A stretch of DNA of 64,000 bases from Priestia filamentosa (GCF_900177535.1 NZ_FXAJ01000012.1:1-64000); one strand, 5' to 3'. Counted from the first letter of the stretch, positions 52,864-62,455 are shown. Numbers and translations are program-made. The notes: generated by a model not told the origin, from the letters alone.

Positions 52864-54267
52864 ATGCCAAAATGGCACCCACATCGCGAACAAATGAATT
52901 TACCTGAAGAATTTTCTGTTAATCCTTTGTATTCTCGTGAAGGAGAAGAAACCATTCCACGCCTGCGTATTCGCAATCAAGGTATGTTACCAGAAACGGC
53001 GTATCAAATCATCCATGACGAAATGACCCTAGATGGGAGTTCTCGCCTCAATTTAGCTACATTTGTTACCACATGGATGGAGCCTGCTGCAGAACGTTTA
53101 TATGCCAAGTCTTTTGATAAGAATATGATTGATAAAGACGAATATCCACAGACCGCAGCGATTGAGGAGCGTTGTATACGTATTTTAGCTGATCTATGGA
53201 ATTCACCTCATCCAGATACTACGATGGGGGTTTCAACGACAGGATCGTCTGAAGCGTGTATGCTTGGTGGACTCGCGTTAAAGCGACGTTGGCAAAAAGC
53301 CCGAAAGAGCCAAGGGCTATCGACTGAACGACCAAATATCGTGTTTAGTTCGGCTGTACAAGTGGTTTGGGAGAAATTCGCGAATTATTGGGATGTGGAA
53401 GCACGTTATGTGAATATTAGCCCGGAGCATCCCTACTTGGACCCCCAAGGAGTTCTGGATGCTGTGGATGAAAATACGATTGGCGTGGTACCAATTCTTG
53501 GTGTGACGTATACCGGACTTTATGAACCGATTGCTGAAATCGCGAAAGCTTTAGATGATTTGCAGGAGAAGACAGGGCTAGATATCCCTATTCATGTAGA
53601 TGCGGCTTCAGGGGGATTTATTGCCCCATTTCTTCAACCAGACCTAGTCTGGGATTTTCAATTACCACGGGTAAAGTCCATCAATGTTTCGGGGCATAAA
53701 TATGGATTAGTCTATCCTGGGCTGGGTTGGGTAATTTGGAGGGAAAAAGAAGATCTCCCGGAGGACCTCATCTTCAAGGTGTCTTATTTGGGAGGAAACA
53801 TGCCGACCTTTGCTCTAAATTTTTCCCGGCCTGGTGCACAAGTACTTATGCAATATTATAATTTCTTACGTTTAGGTAGAGAAGGGTATTATGAAGTGCA
53901 AAAGTCCTCCCAGGACACAGCATGTTTTCTGAGCAAGGAGATTCAAGACATGGAACCATTTGAAGTGATTTCTGATGGTTCAGCGATTCCGGTATTGGCT
54001 TGGCGATTGAAAGATGAATACACATCAAAATGGACGCTTTATGACTTGTCCCGACAATTGCGTACGTATGGATGGCAAGTACCAGCTTACCCGTTACCTG
54101 CAGACATGGAAGAGGTAACCATTATGCGAATTGTAGTTCGAAATGGATTTTCAAGGGATCTTGCTCATTTATTCTTGGTAAATCTTAAGCAAGCCCTTGA
54201 ATATTTGAATTCTTTGGATGGACCTATACGGAGGGATCCAGAAGACGATAAGGGTTTTCACCACTAG
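52864..54267 (+). CDS. gadB: Glutamate decarboxylase (PLP-dependent)
   Basis: Converts L-glutamate to GABA with uptake of a proton, an acid-resistance and GABA-making step. The 467-aa protein matches the GadB/GadA family along its length: NPLYSREGEETIPRLRI, the RLNLATFVTTWMEPAAE substrate region, STTGSSEACMLGGLALKRRW (PLP phosphate site), HVDAASGGFIAPF (PLP aspartate D246), INVSGHKYGLVYPGLGW with the PLP lysine K279, and a C-terminal His-rich tail (FHH) like the pH-sensing tail of E. coli GadB. GGAGGAG precedes ATG 52864. No GABA antiporter is adjacent. It is more GC-rich than its neighbours, so it may be a recent acquisition. Confidence 0.96.
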   Translation: MPKWHPHREQMNLPEEFSVNPLYSREGEETIPRLRIRNQGMLPETAYQIIHDEMTLDGSSRLNLATFVTTWMEPAAERLYAKSFDKNMIDKDEYPQTAAIEERCIRILADLWNSPHPDTTMGVSTTGSSEACMLGGLALKRRWQKARKSQGLSTERPNIVFSSAVQVVWEKFANYWDVEARYVNISPEHPYLDPQGVLDAVDENTIGVVPILGVTYTGLYEPIAEIAKALDDLQEKTGLDIPIHVDAASGGFIAPFLQPDLVWDFQLPRVKSINVSGHKYGLVYPGLGWVIWREKEDLPEDLIFKVSYLGGNMPTFALNFSRPGAQVLMQYYNFLRLGREGYYEVQKSSQDTACFLSKEIQDMEPFEVISDGSAIPVLAWRLKDEYTSKWTLYDLSRQLRTYGWQVPAYPLPADMEEVTIMRIVVRNGFSRDLAHLFLVNLKQALEYLNSLDGPIRRDPEDDKGFHH

Positions 54268-54280
54268 AGTGTAATTATTT

Positions 54281-54320
54281 TTATCTTTATGAGTTTTCCT
54301 AAAGATAAAAACTCATAAAG
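54281..54320 (+). terminator. First hairpin after gadB
   Basis: CTTTATGAGTTTT pairs with AAAACTCATAAAG, just past the stop codon. It has no T-run of its own. Confidence 0.6.
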
Positions 54321-54347
54321 AAATATAGTAACGCGAGCACAGGGAGG

Positions 54348-54375
54348 GCCTGCATCAAAAGATGCAGGCTTTTTT
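54348..54375 (+). terminator. Main terminator of gadB
   Basis: GCCTGCATC-aaaa-GATGCAGGC followed by TTTTTT; strong and GC-rich. Confidence 0.92.
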
Positions 54376-54653
54376 ATATGCTATTGTCTATAACATTTAT
54401 TATGTTACATAAATTTACTACAATCTATTCGTTAGGTTTTTCCTGTTTTTTAGTTACTTGTTTAACAGGGAATATTTAAAACTTTCTATGTAAAAGGAAG
54501 TGCAAGGGTCCGGCAAAGGTTAAATAAGGAGGAAAAATGATTGAAGCTCAAATTGAGTAATACCAAAATGTAGAGACAAGTATAAATTAATATTAAGATT
54601 TAACATAACCTTAAAATGATAAACGAACCATCAAAGTATACATAAGCATAAAC

Positions 54654-54694
54654 AAGAGCAAGTTCGTTAGAGATGAACGAACTTGCTCTCTTTA
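54654..54694. repeat. Family A dispersed hairpin, copy 7
   Basis: AGAGCAAGTTCGTT...AACGAACTTGCTCT followed by CTTTACTTTCT; it may terminate the minus-strand secreted-protein gene. 54376-54653 holds no gene. Confidence 0.75.
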
Positions 54695-54802
54695 CTTTCT
54701 GACATTAGTGTTATTTTAAAGTTTTTCTCTTAAATAAATCCTGAAATAGTCTACTTTAATCAACGAATCCACATTTTGATACGTATCTATGCCTCTTTTT
54801 CC

Positions 54803-55234
54803 CTAATGCAGAGCATATACTTTAACAGTAAAGTTGGAGTTTGTTCCTGATGGATTTGCAATATAGAATGAACGATCGGTTTGTACATCGGTAGTGTTCC
54901 CACTATAAACATTAGACCAAATTGTTGGGTCAGTTCCTCCTGAAACATCTTTCATAACATTAAAATGCGTACCAGAATTGGCCCCTTCTACTACAAATTT
55001 TAATGCGTAAGTGCCTGCTGGTAGATTTTCAACGCTAAAGTTTCCACTAGACCGATTTTTCTGTCCTTCTTGAGGAGTTGATAATGAGGTAACAGCTGCT
55101 ATCTGGGTTTCAGCTTGTGCCTTAACCGAGCTTTCAGTCCCTACTTTTATTGCTGTTGGTTCTGCTGCTGAAACTTGTCCAGAAACCCCTGCTAATGATA
55201 ACATTGCGACTGTACCAACGACTATCTTTTTCAT
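54803..55234 (-). CDS. Secreted protein of unknown function
   Basis: A 143-aa exported protein. The signal peptide KKIVVGTVAMLSLAGVSGQVSA ends at a clear A-x-A type site. The mature part is beta-rich: NFSVENLPAGTYALKFVVEGANSGTHFNVMKDV and SFYIANPSGTNSNFTVKVYALH, like a small extracellular beta-sandwich. GGTAAGG precedes ATG 55234. I do not recognise the family. It is a single-gene unit. Secretion is well supported; the function is open. Confidence 0.72.
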   Translation of the reverse strand: MKKIVVGTVAMLSLAGVSGQVSAAEPTAIKVGTESSVKAQAETQIAAVTSLSTPQEGQKNRSSGNFSVENLPAGTYALKFVVEGANSGTHFNVMKDVSGGTDPTIWSNVYSGNTTDVQTDRSFYIANPSGTNSNFTVKVYALH

Positions 55235-55465
55235 TCCTTACCATCCTTTCTTTTACTAAAATTCCCATAAATGTGGATTCACTGGCATGTACCCTATTCA
55301 TTAAGGAAGTAAACATCTTTTGTTATATTTCAACTTTTTTAATAAAAAATAAATATAACCTTTGTACAACATCATTATGAATCAGCTTCTTCTTTAAGCT
55401 AAGTGGAAAGAGAGAGTCTTAAAATAGTTTGATTAAGCTTGAGCTTACACCCTCTATGTCCCTGT

Positions 55466-55777
55466 TTAATAATCTGCTAATATTTTTACTCCTTTTACTA
55501 TATTCCAAAAGAAGAAATATACTCCAATAATAATAAAAGCAACATAAGTGACTGCGAACCCAATTCCTATTTGATCCCATCCACTAATTCCTCTCAATCC
55601 AGTTCCAGCAAGACCTACGACTAAAATAATATAGGGAAACAGATGTAGACATAATGATTTTTTTGCATGGACTTTTACCTCCTTAGAAGCCATAAAATAC
55701 ACAATTAACGGGAATAAAAATGGCGCGAAAAATATACTGAAATAACATAACGATGATAAAATATTATTTCCTTTCAT
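55466..55777 (-). CDS. DUF4870 family membrane protein
   Basis: A 103-aa membrane protein. The first part LCYFSIFFAPFLFPLIVYFMASKEVKVHAKKSLCLHLFPYI matches DUF4870 (a membrane helix, then a short K.V..HAK..L helix, then another helix). A last helix, FAVTYVAFIIIGVYFFFWNIVKG, follows. GAGGAGG lies 9 nt before ATG 55777. In Bacillaceae these proteins are sometimes paired with DUF4097 or PspC-type envelope-stress genes; no such partner is here. It is a single gene, and 55778-56257 upstream holds nothing that I can support. Confidence 0.82.
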   Translation of the reverse strand: MKGNNILSSLCYFSIFFAPFLFPLIVYFMASKEVKVHAKKSLCLHLFPYIILVVGLAGTGLRGISGWDQIGIGFAVTYVAFIIIGVYFFFWNIVKGVKILADY

Positions 55778-56257
55778 ATGTTTTAAACCTCCTCTTCTTA
55801 AGAGATATGATACGCTCTATAATAAAACTTCTTGATAATTTCATCTATTAACCTCTACAAATATGAATATACGATACTAACCTTACATTATTTTAATCTT
55901 AATCTTACATAAACCTTAAAATTGGTGATTTCTGTTGTCTCTTCGATTATTACTGAAAGGAAATATCTAAAAGGAATTAATCAATATGTAATCCAATAGC
56001 TTGTAGATTTAATTTTTATTTTTCCTACTCTTTATAATTTATTTTGTGAAAAAATAAGTAATTGTGAAGAAAATGGAAGTGCAATTCAAAGTTCGGAAGA
56101 ACGGTACCATAAACAATGGTTTTCGAGGCAATTAAACTATAGTTACCTTTTTTTAAAAAAATAAAATGCTACGTTTTTATTCATTTCTAATGTCCTCTAT
56201 AGATATTAAGACGTTTATATATAAACAATGTATAAAAACCTGCACGAATAATTAAAA

Positions 56258-56312
56258 AGAAAAGCCATGTACTACTTGTGAGATAAAGAGTCTATGGCTT
56301 TCTAACTTCCTG
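56258..56312. repeat. Paired hairpin repeat D, copy 2
   Basis: Same as 52416-52470 with a few substitutions, and the similarity runs on into the downstream TATGAATTATTTTAAC. It is intergenic in both places. Confidence 0.8.
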
Positions 56313-56383
56313 AAATATGAATTATTTTAACTTAAAATGGCATAGAGTATTCATTATATATAGGAGAGAATAATTTACTTTAT

Positions 56384-56602
56384 ATGGTATTGTATAAACA
56401 AAAGGAGAGTGAAAATATTAGAATTGTGATTGGTTTAATTGGTAATATTATATTATGTTTTTATGGAGTAAGAGGATTATTAATAAATGAACCAATACCA
56501 TTTTCTTCTTACCTCTTTGCGATAAGTGGACTTATCGGAATTATTGCCCTTATTCTGAAATTAAAGAATAAAAATGATACTGAACTTAGGAATTTTAGAT
56601 GA
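56384..56602 (+). CDS. Small membrane protein, 72 aa
   Basis: Two hydrophobic helices (RIVIGLIGNIILCFYGVRGLL and YLFAISGLIGIIALILKLK) with polar ends. ATG 56384 has its only GGAGAG 13 nt away. A stronger AAAGGAGAGTG lies inside the frame, so the real start may be further in, at a GTG near 56426. A strong terminator follows, which supports a real transcript. Function unknown. Confidence 0.5.
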   Translation: MVLYKQKESENIRIVIGLIGNIILCFYGVRGLLINEPIPFSSYLFAISGLIGIIALILKLKNKNDTELRNFR

Positions 56603-56615
56603 ATATAGATTGCTG

Positions 56616-56647
56616 CGTTTAGAGTTAATGCTCTAAGCGTTTTTTTG
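56616..56647 (+). terminator. Terminator after the 56384 gene
   Basis: CGTTTAGAG-ttaatg-CTCTAAGCG followed by TTTTTTTG. Confidence 0.85.
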
Positions 56648-56816
56648 TTATATACCACGAATTAAGTGGAAAACAAGGAAATATTAATCTACTCGGTTCC
56701 TAGATATTTACTGTGAAAAGTCTAGAAAAAGTGTCTATATAAGTTTTGAAATACCTCAGAGAATAGATAAGCCATAAAAGGGAATTCTAAGAAAAAATAG
56801 CTCAAGGAGATTAGAT

Positions 56817-57857
56817 ATGGATACTATTAAACCAACTAAAATAGGGAGAAATTTTAATGACAGACTAACATCTGCAGAGGTAGGGAAACTTTGGGCAACA
56901 TATATGGGGAATAGTATGTCCACTTGTATTCTCAGTTACTTTCTCCAACATGTTGAAGACTCAGAAATCAAAGGACTGGTGGAACATGCTTTATTTCTAA
57001 GTGAAGAATTTCAAAGTATAATAAAAGAAATATTCACCAAAGAACATATTCCTATTCCTCATGGTTTTACAAAAGAAGATGTGAATCTTGAGGCTCCAAG
57101 ATTATTTGAAGATGAGTTCTATGTCCATTATCTAAAATATGTTGCAAAAGCAGGAATGAGCATCTATAATGTGGCTGTTCCTCTAATGTATAGGGAGGAT
57201 GTACGGAACTTCTATCTCTACTGTATAGATGCTACGATAAAATTAATGGAGCAAATCAAGAGCATTTTAATGGATAAAGGGCTGATTATTAAACCCCCGA
57301 TCATCCCTACACCAGAAGATGTAAAAATCGCTCGTCCTGATTATTTAAAAGGTTTAATAGAAAAGGCTCGGCCCTTACATGCTTTAGAAATTACTCATTT
57401 ATACGATAATATTGAAAGTAATGTAACAAGTAAAGCGTTAATCATGGCCTTTCGTCAAGTTGCCAAATTGGAGAAGGTTCGCGAGGTATTTAAGAAAGGG
57501 GAAGATCTCACTACAAGAGCAGTAGAACGTTATATGTCAAAGCTTCATGATGACCACTTACCTGCTCCTTCATTTCTTGATCATTTAGTTACAACTTCTA
57601 TCATTTCCCCTTTTTCGGATAAATTAATGTTATTCCATAAAGTAGATATGTTTTCCATGAAAATACGGGCTTTTGGAAATTCGGTAGCTGTTAATGGAAG
57701 GCATGATTTAGCTGCCTTATACGGTAAATCGTTAACCAATATATTTAAATTTGTAGATGATGCCTCCCATGTTATGCTGAAAAATGGATGGATGGAAGTG
57801 CCTCCTGAAGCTGCGGATAGAGAAAATTTAGCTTTAAAAGAGAAGCCAAGTCAATGA
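56817..57857 (+). CDS. DUF3231 family protein
   Basis: A 346-aa protein made of two related ~170-aa halves, typical of DUF3231: LTSAEVGKLWATYMGNSMSTCILSYFLQHVED in the first and LHALEITHLYDNIESNVTSKALIMAFRQVAK in the second. Each half continues as a helical bundle (AGMSIYNVAVPLMYREDVRNFY and HKVDMFSMKIRAFGNSVAVNGRHDLAALYGK). The family is common and often duplicated in Bacillaceae, sometimes linked to spores; its function is unknown. CAAGGAG lies 9 nt before ATG 56817. There is no signal peptide. It is a single gene, with a terminator at 58146. Confidence 0.88.
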   Translation: MDTIKPTKIGRNFNDRLTSAEVGKLWATYMGNSMSTCILSYFLQHVEDSEIKGLVEHALFLSEEFQSIIKEIFTKEHIPIPHGFTKEDVNLEAPRLFEDEFYVHYLKYVAKAGMSIYNVAVPLMYREDVRNFYLYCIDATIKLMEQIKSILMDKGLIIKPPIIPTPEDVKIARPDYLKGLIEKARPLHALEITHLYDNIESNVTSKALIMAFRQVAKLEKVREVFKKGEDLTTRAVERYMSKLHDDHLPAPSFLDHLVTTSIISPFSDKLMLFHKVDMFSMKIRAFGNSVAVNGRHDLAALYGKSLTNIFKFVDDASHVMLKNGWMEVPPEAADRENLALKEKPSQ

Positions 57858-58145
57858 TAAGATTGAATATAAGGCAAAAAATCAGCAAATAAATATAAGT
57901 AAAGTTAAAATTAAACAAAGAACTGATCGGAAGGGAAAATTACAAAACATTTAATAACCTATGCTACATCTATGTTTAAAATTTGAACCATTATGTTTCA
58001 TTGTATGCAAGATAACATTACAACAAATAGGAGATAGTAGTGGGTTTGAAAGAATACATAGGATAAATCAGTCTATCCCATGATAAAGGTATTTCAGATG
58101 AACAATATTGCTATATATACTGACTTTACTGTTGATGTATGTAAC

Positions 58146-58177
58146 AAAAGAGAGGAGTAGCGACCCTCTCTTTTTTA
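58146..58177 (+). terminator. Terminator downstream of the DUF3231 gene
   Basis: AAAAGAGAGG-agtagcga-CCCTCTCTTTTTT, 290 bp beyond the DUF3231 stop. The sequence between holds no gene. 58178-58418 is also empty. Confidence 0.85.
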
Positions 58178-58418
58178 TTTGACGTAATTTTTCATAATTA
58201 ATTTTCATAAATTTAAAAGTAAAAAAGAGCAGACTAAGTAAATTTGCACTTTTTTTGCACTAAAAACTCTTCAGTACAATAACCATATACCTTAATCAAA
58301 GGGCATACTATTTATATGAATAATATACTTATGTTTTTTAGAGTAATATTATCAGTATGTTCAAGGTTTAGAGATTAATTAAAACTACCTTGAAGTTTTT
58401 GCACCAGAACCTTATTAA

Positions 58419-59273
58419 TCATCTTTCTTTTGAAGTAGAAAACATTTCTGGAAGAGTTACAAATCTCACTCCTTTAGATTGAAGTGGAGGAATGATTAGA
58501 TCAAGAGCTTTCACAGAACCCTCTAATTTCGCTTCAGATGGCGCAGAATGTTGTAAGATTATACTTCCAGGAAAAGCATTAGCAAATACTTTTTCAGTAA
58601 TAGCCTCTGCACTGATTCCTTTCCAGTCTAATGTATCTATACTCCATTGAATAATCATAAATTTTTGCTCATTAGCCCATTTCAGATGCTCTTCCTTGAT
58701 AGAGCCATAAGGGGGACGGATGAATTTTGGAAAATATCCAGTTAACTTTTGAATCATTTCCCCTGTTTTTAGAATTTGACTATGATATTCTTCATTGCTT
58801 ACCTTTGCGAAATTGGGATGATCATAGGAATGATTCCCAACTATATGCTCCTCTACTGCCATTCTCTTTACAACATTAGGATACCTCTTAACATTTTCAC
58901 CTAATAAGAAAAAAGTAGCTTTAACATCATATTTTTTTAATTTATCTAATATGAGAGGAGTATGCACCATATCTGGACCATCATCAAATGTGAGAGCAAC
59001 TTCAGCTTTATTATATGGACCCGAAAATGCATAGGCATACTTCTCTACCCATGAAAAAGGTGTCCATGATCCTCTCATATCCTCTTTTAAGTATTGAGTT
59101 GGAATAAAGTTTTTATGAAAAAAATGTATTTGGTTTGATTTAATGGGGGGATAGAATGTATACCAACTTTGTGGGTAAGGTGGTGTAAGGATTCTATACT
59201 GCGGATAATAAGGATACCCTTGAAAAGGGACTAGCATTCGTGGTCTATCTAGGGGATTAAAATAATTCATCAT
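58419..59273 (-). CDS. Polysaccharide deacetylase (NodB/CE4 family), no signal peptide
   Basis: A 284-aa carbohydrate esterase of family 4. The NodB core lies at about 90-275: TFDDGPD at 95-101 (catalytic Asp and metal Asp), HSYDH with metal ligands H148 and H152, RPPYGS near 190, DTLDW near 215 and ILQHSA near 240 (His of the charge relay). The first ~85 residues are unusual: aromatic and Pro/Tyr-rich (PYYPQYRILTPPYPQSWYTF), with no membrane helix or signal peptide, so export is not evident. A spore or coat association would fit such a head. TAGGAGG precedes ATG 59273. It is a single gene. Substrate (peptidoglycan or chitin-like) not deducible. Confidence 0.9.
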   Translation of the reverse strand: MMNYFNPLDRPRMLVPFQGYPYYPQYRILTPPYPQSWYTFYPPIKSNQIHFFHKNFIPTQYLKEDMRGSWTPFSWVEKYAYAFSGPYNKAEVALTFDDGPDMVHTPLILDKLKKYDVKATFFLLGENVKRYPNVVKRMAVEEHIVGNHSYDHPNFAKVSNEEYHSQILKTGEMIQKLTGYFPKFIRPPYGSIKEEHLKWANEQKFMIIQWSIDTLDWKGISAEAITEKVFANAFPGSIILQHSAPSEAKLEGSVKALDLIIPPLQSKGVRFVTLPEMFSTSKER

Positions 59274-59952
59274 TGAAATACCTCCTAAGTTTAATATACA
59301 TACTTCCGATGTACATTCTCTCCATCATACGTAAACAACACTTTCTGATTCAGTTCCAAATATACTGACCGATACCTTAATAATTTATATGTCGAGAAAC
59401 TTATAATAAACTACACTTAAAAGAAAAAAACACCTCACAAAGCTGGCTTTGATTCTTCAAAATACTCAAAAGATTGTACTTAGGTTAATAAACTTGTTTA
59501 ATGACTTTCTAAACACAGAACCCTAATATTCACAAAGTGATATTACCTTTTACTTTTTTTATAATGATTCTAGTACAAAAACTTTAAAACAATTGTAATT
59601 AATCACTCAATCTTGAGCGTACTAATCCTATTACCTAAAATAAGTTTTATAATATCCCAAGAACCATGGTTCTTAATATTAGCTTTTTCTATTGCATGTA
59701 CAGTTGTAATTCCTTTATTTCTCTCCCGGTTATAGGATGCAATAAATTAAGAAAAGCAGTTCTCAAGAATAGCGCCCTAAACTTCCCTTTTTCCATCATT
59801 AAATTTTAAGTTTTTTGGATCAAGGTGTAAAATATCTTATCTATAAGGTCCAATGGTGATAAAATCAAACAAATGGAGCCATAAAACCTTATATATGAAA
59901 TTGGTTAATAACAAACATCGTGAAAAAAGTCATTAGAATAAAGGAGAAAGAT
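59274..59952. other. Gene-free region between deacetylase and PP-loop genes
   Basis: About 680 bp, AT-rich, with no supported ORF, hairpin terminator or repeat that I can match elsewhere in the window. It should hold both divergent promoters. Confidence 0.4.
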
Positions 59953-59956
59953 ATGA

Positions 59957-60643
59957 ATGGCAGAATTAACGGACTGGAAAAATAGTGCTTGCGGTCATAA
60001 ATTTATAGCTTCCTTTAGTGGAGGGAAGGATAGTGTTTTAGCTCTATATAAAGCAGAAAAGGTTGGAGAAGCAATTGGACTAATCGTCATGCTGGAGGAA
60101 GAAGGGAAACGTTCCAGATCTCATGGAATGCCTCCGGAACTTATACGTGCCCAAGCTAAATCTATAGGTTTGCCTGTATATACTGCAGCTGCAAGTTGGA
60201 CAGATTATGAAAAAGTATTTATGCGCCTTTTAAAAAAAGCTAAAAATCAAGGAGCAGAAATTTTAGTAACTGGAGACTTAGATATGCCTGCTCATGGCTG
60301 TTGGCATGAAAAGGTTACGAAAAATGCTGGATTAAAGCTTGGGATGCCTTTATGGGAAATGAACCATCGTAAAGCTGTCGAAGAGTTTATAAATCTAGGA
60401 TTTGTCACAATCATTGTAACTGTGAATTTATCATTAGGAATGCGAGAGGACGATTTAGGAAGAACGTTAACCCATAAATATGTGAAGGAGCTTGAAGCTC
60501 GTGGGATTGATCCCTGCGGAGAAGGTGGAGAATTCCATACCACGGTAATAGATGGGCCCATTTTTAAACATCCTATTCCAGTTCGTACCTGTGAAATTAT
60601 TAAGAATGGAGAATATGCCTTTTTGCCTTTGGAGCTAGATTAA
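59957..60643 (+). CDS. Dph6-like PP-loop ATP pyrophosphatase (diphthine--ammonia ligase family)
   Basis: A 228-aa adenine-nucleotide alpha-hydrolase. The PP-loop SGGKDSVLALYKA lies near residue 21, MLEEEGKRSRSHGMPPELI near 45, LVTGDLDMPAHGCWHEKV near 105 and DPCGEGGEFHTTVIDGPIF, the family signature, near 190. In archaea and eukaryotes Dph6 amidates diphthine on EF2. Bacteria lack diphthamide, so the bacterial substrate is unknown. AAAGGAG precedes ATG 59957 at good distance. It is a single gene, full length. Confidence 0.9.
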   Translation: MAELTDWKNSACGHKFIASFSGGKDSVLALYKAEKVGEAIGLIVMLEEEGKRSRSHGMPPELIRAQAKSIGLPVYTAAASWTDYEKVFMRLLKKAKNQGAEILVTGDLDMPAHGCWHEKVTKNAGLKLGMPLWEMNHRKAVEEFINLGFVTIIVTVNLSLGMREDDLGRTLTHKYVKELEARGIDPCGEGGEFHTTVIDGPIFKHPIPVRTCEIIKNGEYAFLPLELD

Positions 60644-60713
60644 ATGAGGGATATGGAGACCTTATAAAGTATAAAATGGAGTACCGATAACATTACGCAG
60701 TTATCTTAACTTC

Positions 60714-60751
60714 GAGGTGAGAACTATTGAATCATCAATGATTCTCACTTC
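60714..60751. repeat. Imperfect 17-bp inverted repeat
   Basis: GAGGTGAGAACTATTGA and TCAATGATTCTCACTTC around ATCA. No T-run follows, so it may terminate weakly or be an operator. Confidence 0.55.
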
Positions 60752-60851
60752 ATTTACATGGATTCAATATAAATATTGGTTTACAAAAGTATAATCATTT
60801 TTTGATGTCTTGTTCAGGTAACGTACTGTTGCATCCAGCAAGAATTTGTAA

Positions 60852-60879
60852 TAAAAAAACAACCGAAATAATTCGATTG
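60852..60879 (-). terminator. Terminator of the 60882 gene
   Basis: On the minus strand CAATCGAA-ttat-TTCGGTTG and then seven T's, directly after the stop. Confidence 0.8.
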
Positions 60880-60881
60880 CT

Positions 60882-61121
60882 CTAAATTCTTAACCTATTC
60901 GTGATATTATCGAAGTAATTAAACCCTTTATCCGTTACCTCTGCGTTTAACATATCCCCAAAGTTCGTATGACTAATTAAACCTTCGTTATACATTTCTT
61001 CGCAGATCTTAACGAAGTCTTCCGGAGTGACATCGCAAGTTTCTGCAGAAGGCTCCTTATCATTTAAGAGAGAAGTTAAAATTAATATTTTTCCGTTTAT
61101 AACGTATAAGTCTTCGTTCAT
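60882..61121 (-). CDS. Hypothetical small protein with wHTH-like pattern
   Basis: 79 aa: MNEDLYVINGKILILTSLLNDKE, then CDVTPEDFVKICEEMYNEGLISHTNF and LNAEVTDKGFNYFDNI. The order helix, helix, short wing (NEGLI..., VTDKG) is that of small winged-helix proteins such as the YjcQ group, but the match is loose. CAAGGAGG lies 8 nt before ATG 61121, which is chosen over a GTG three codons upstream. It is a single gene with a tight terminator. It could be a small regulator of phage or plasmid origin. Confidence 0.6.
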   Translation of the reverse strand: MNEDLYVINGKILILTSLLNDKEPSAETCDVTPEDFVKICEEMYNEGLISHTNFGDMLNAEVTDKGFNYFDNITNRLRI

Positions 61122-61480
61122 TTCGCACACCTCCTTGACTTAATATCCGTAAGAGGCACCTGCTATATACGTTAATTTTCAAAAGCTAAAATTGATATTC
61201 GGATTTATTTCGCAAGGCAAAAGTGCAATATTAAAGAAATAACATTTATTCATCTAAATAACTAAAAAACACAACTCTTTATATAAGAATTGCGCCCTTT
61301 AAAGATCTCCTTAGTATCTCGTCTTTATTCCGTTTTATCATATCTTCCTATATAGTAAACATCGTGGAATCCTTTGAAAACAATGCCAATAATAATATAC
61401 ATTTTGGTTATCATATAATTAAGGATCGATTGGAAAACTATTGAAACGATGTGAAAAATTATATAGGATGGTGGGTAAAA

Positions 61481-62023
61481 ATGGATTTTATCTTTTCAAA
61501 CTTTAGAAAAGGTGTTGAACAGAGTTTGAGAAACAATGGAATAGATAAAAAGAGGCATTTTAAAATTAGCGCTATAGTTGTTTGTTTACTTATTAGTATG
61601 ATGTCCATTTTACCTAATGATACCCATGCAGATGAGGTAACAAATTTAGGAAAATCATCAACAGATAAGGGTATCAGTTTTACTATCGATGATTTTTTTT
61701 ATAATGGGAATAAACTTGTTATTGATTACACAGTAGAATCTAAAACAGCCCAAAAGATAGATGAAACTCATCCTAATCTTTTGGAGAAACTGGATGTTTC
61801 CATTAACGGTAAACCTATTGACAGCATCAGTTACCAAGGTCATCAAAAAGTAGCCAAAAACAAATATAGGGGTGTAATAGAAATTAATCCACCAGAAGGT
61901 ACACCTGACCATTTTGCTTTGAAATTTAATACTGATAGTATTTTTGATCAAGAAGGGCAATGGACAATTGATTTTCCTGTAAATAAATCTACGGAAATTT
62001 TCTTTTACCACTTTTTAATTTAA
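61481..62023 (+). CDS. DUF4179-like anti-sigma factor fragment
   Basis: An ~180-aa protein. A cytoplasmic head (MDFIFSNFRKGVEQSLRNNG) is followed by a membrane helix (FKISAIVVCLLISMMSIL) and an external domain starting GISFTIDDFFYNGNKLVIDYTVES, typical of DUF4179, the sensor part of many Bacillus anti-sigma proteins. Such proteins are usually well over 300 aa; here the frame ends shortly after the first external domain (QWTIDFPVNKSTEIFFYHFLI). It is therefore probably truncated. No sigma-factor gene is next to it, and the usual N-terminal zinc motif is not seen. ATG 61481 with GGTGGG is preferred over the earlier ATG 61451. Confidence 0.55.
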   Translation: MDFIFSNFRKGVEQSLRNNGIDKKRHFKISAIVVCLLISMMSILPNDTHADEVTNLGKSSTDKGISFTIDDFFYNGNKLVIDYTVESKTAQKIDETHPNLLEKLDVSINGKPIDSISYQGHQKVAKNKYRGVIEINPPEGTPDHFALKFNTDSIFDQEGQWTIDFPVNKSTEIFFYHFLI

Positions 62024-62071
62024 AACAAATAATATTTAATGTAATAACATAAGTTACCGATATATTCATTT

Positions 62072-62107
62072 AAGAAGTAAGAGGGATTTACCCCTTGCTT
62101 CTTTTTT
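62072..62107 (+). terminator. Terminator after the DUF4179-like fragment
   Basis: AAGAAGTAAGAGGG-attta-CCCCTTGCTTCTTTTTT. Confidence 0.75.
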
Positions 62108-62284
62108 GTGTGGGGTGCGTGATATTATGCAAAACTGAATGAAAATAAGACTCCTATAGCCCTCCTGTTTCTTATAGGTAGCTTTTTAGAAATCAATAAG
62201 ATCACCATTTTGTTATTTTTCTTATGTTTTTTTATCCCTCATCATATGAACTTGTACATAGTACCTCCATGCAAAAGAGGATAC

Positions 62285-62455
62285 CTAACTACCTGATTTA
62301 TTCGTACTACCTTGATATAAGAGACCATATGAAATAGAGAGTAAGCCTGTAAGAGCAACCAATCCTGTAATAAATTGTGATTTTGTAACCACATAGAAAA
62401 AGATAGAAAAAACAAGTAGTATCCATCCTAGTATTTGGATAAAAAATGTATTCAT
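62285..62455 (-). CDS. Small membrane protein, 56 aa (paralogue of 47425)
   Basis: MNTFFIQILGWILLVFSIFF then LVALTGLLSISYGLLYQ: two membrane helices, about 70% identical to the 53-aa protein at 47425-47586 (by eye). An ATG three codons upstream (62464) is an alternative start. As at the other locus it lies downstream of HPr-like coding DNA, here broken. Function unknown; conservation of hydrophobic pattern and frame between the two loci supports it as a real gene. Confidence 0.68.
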   Translation of the reverse strand: MNTFFIQILGWILLVFSIFFYVVTKSQFITGLVALTGLLSISYGLLYQGSTNKSGS

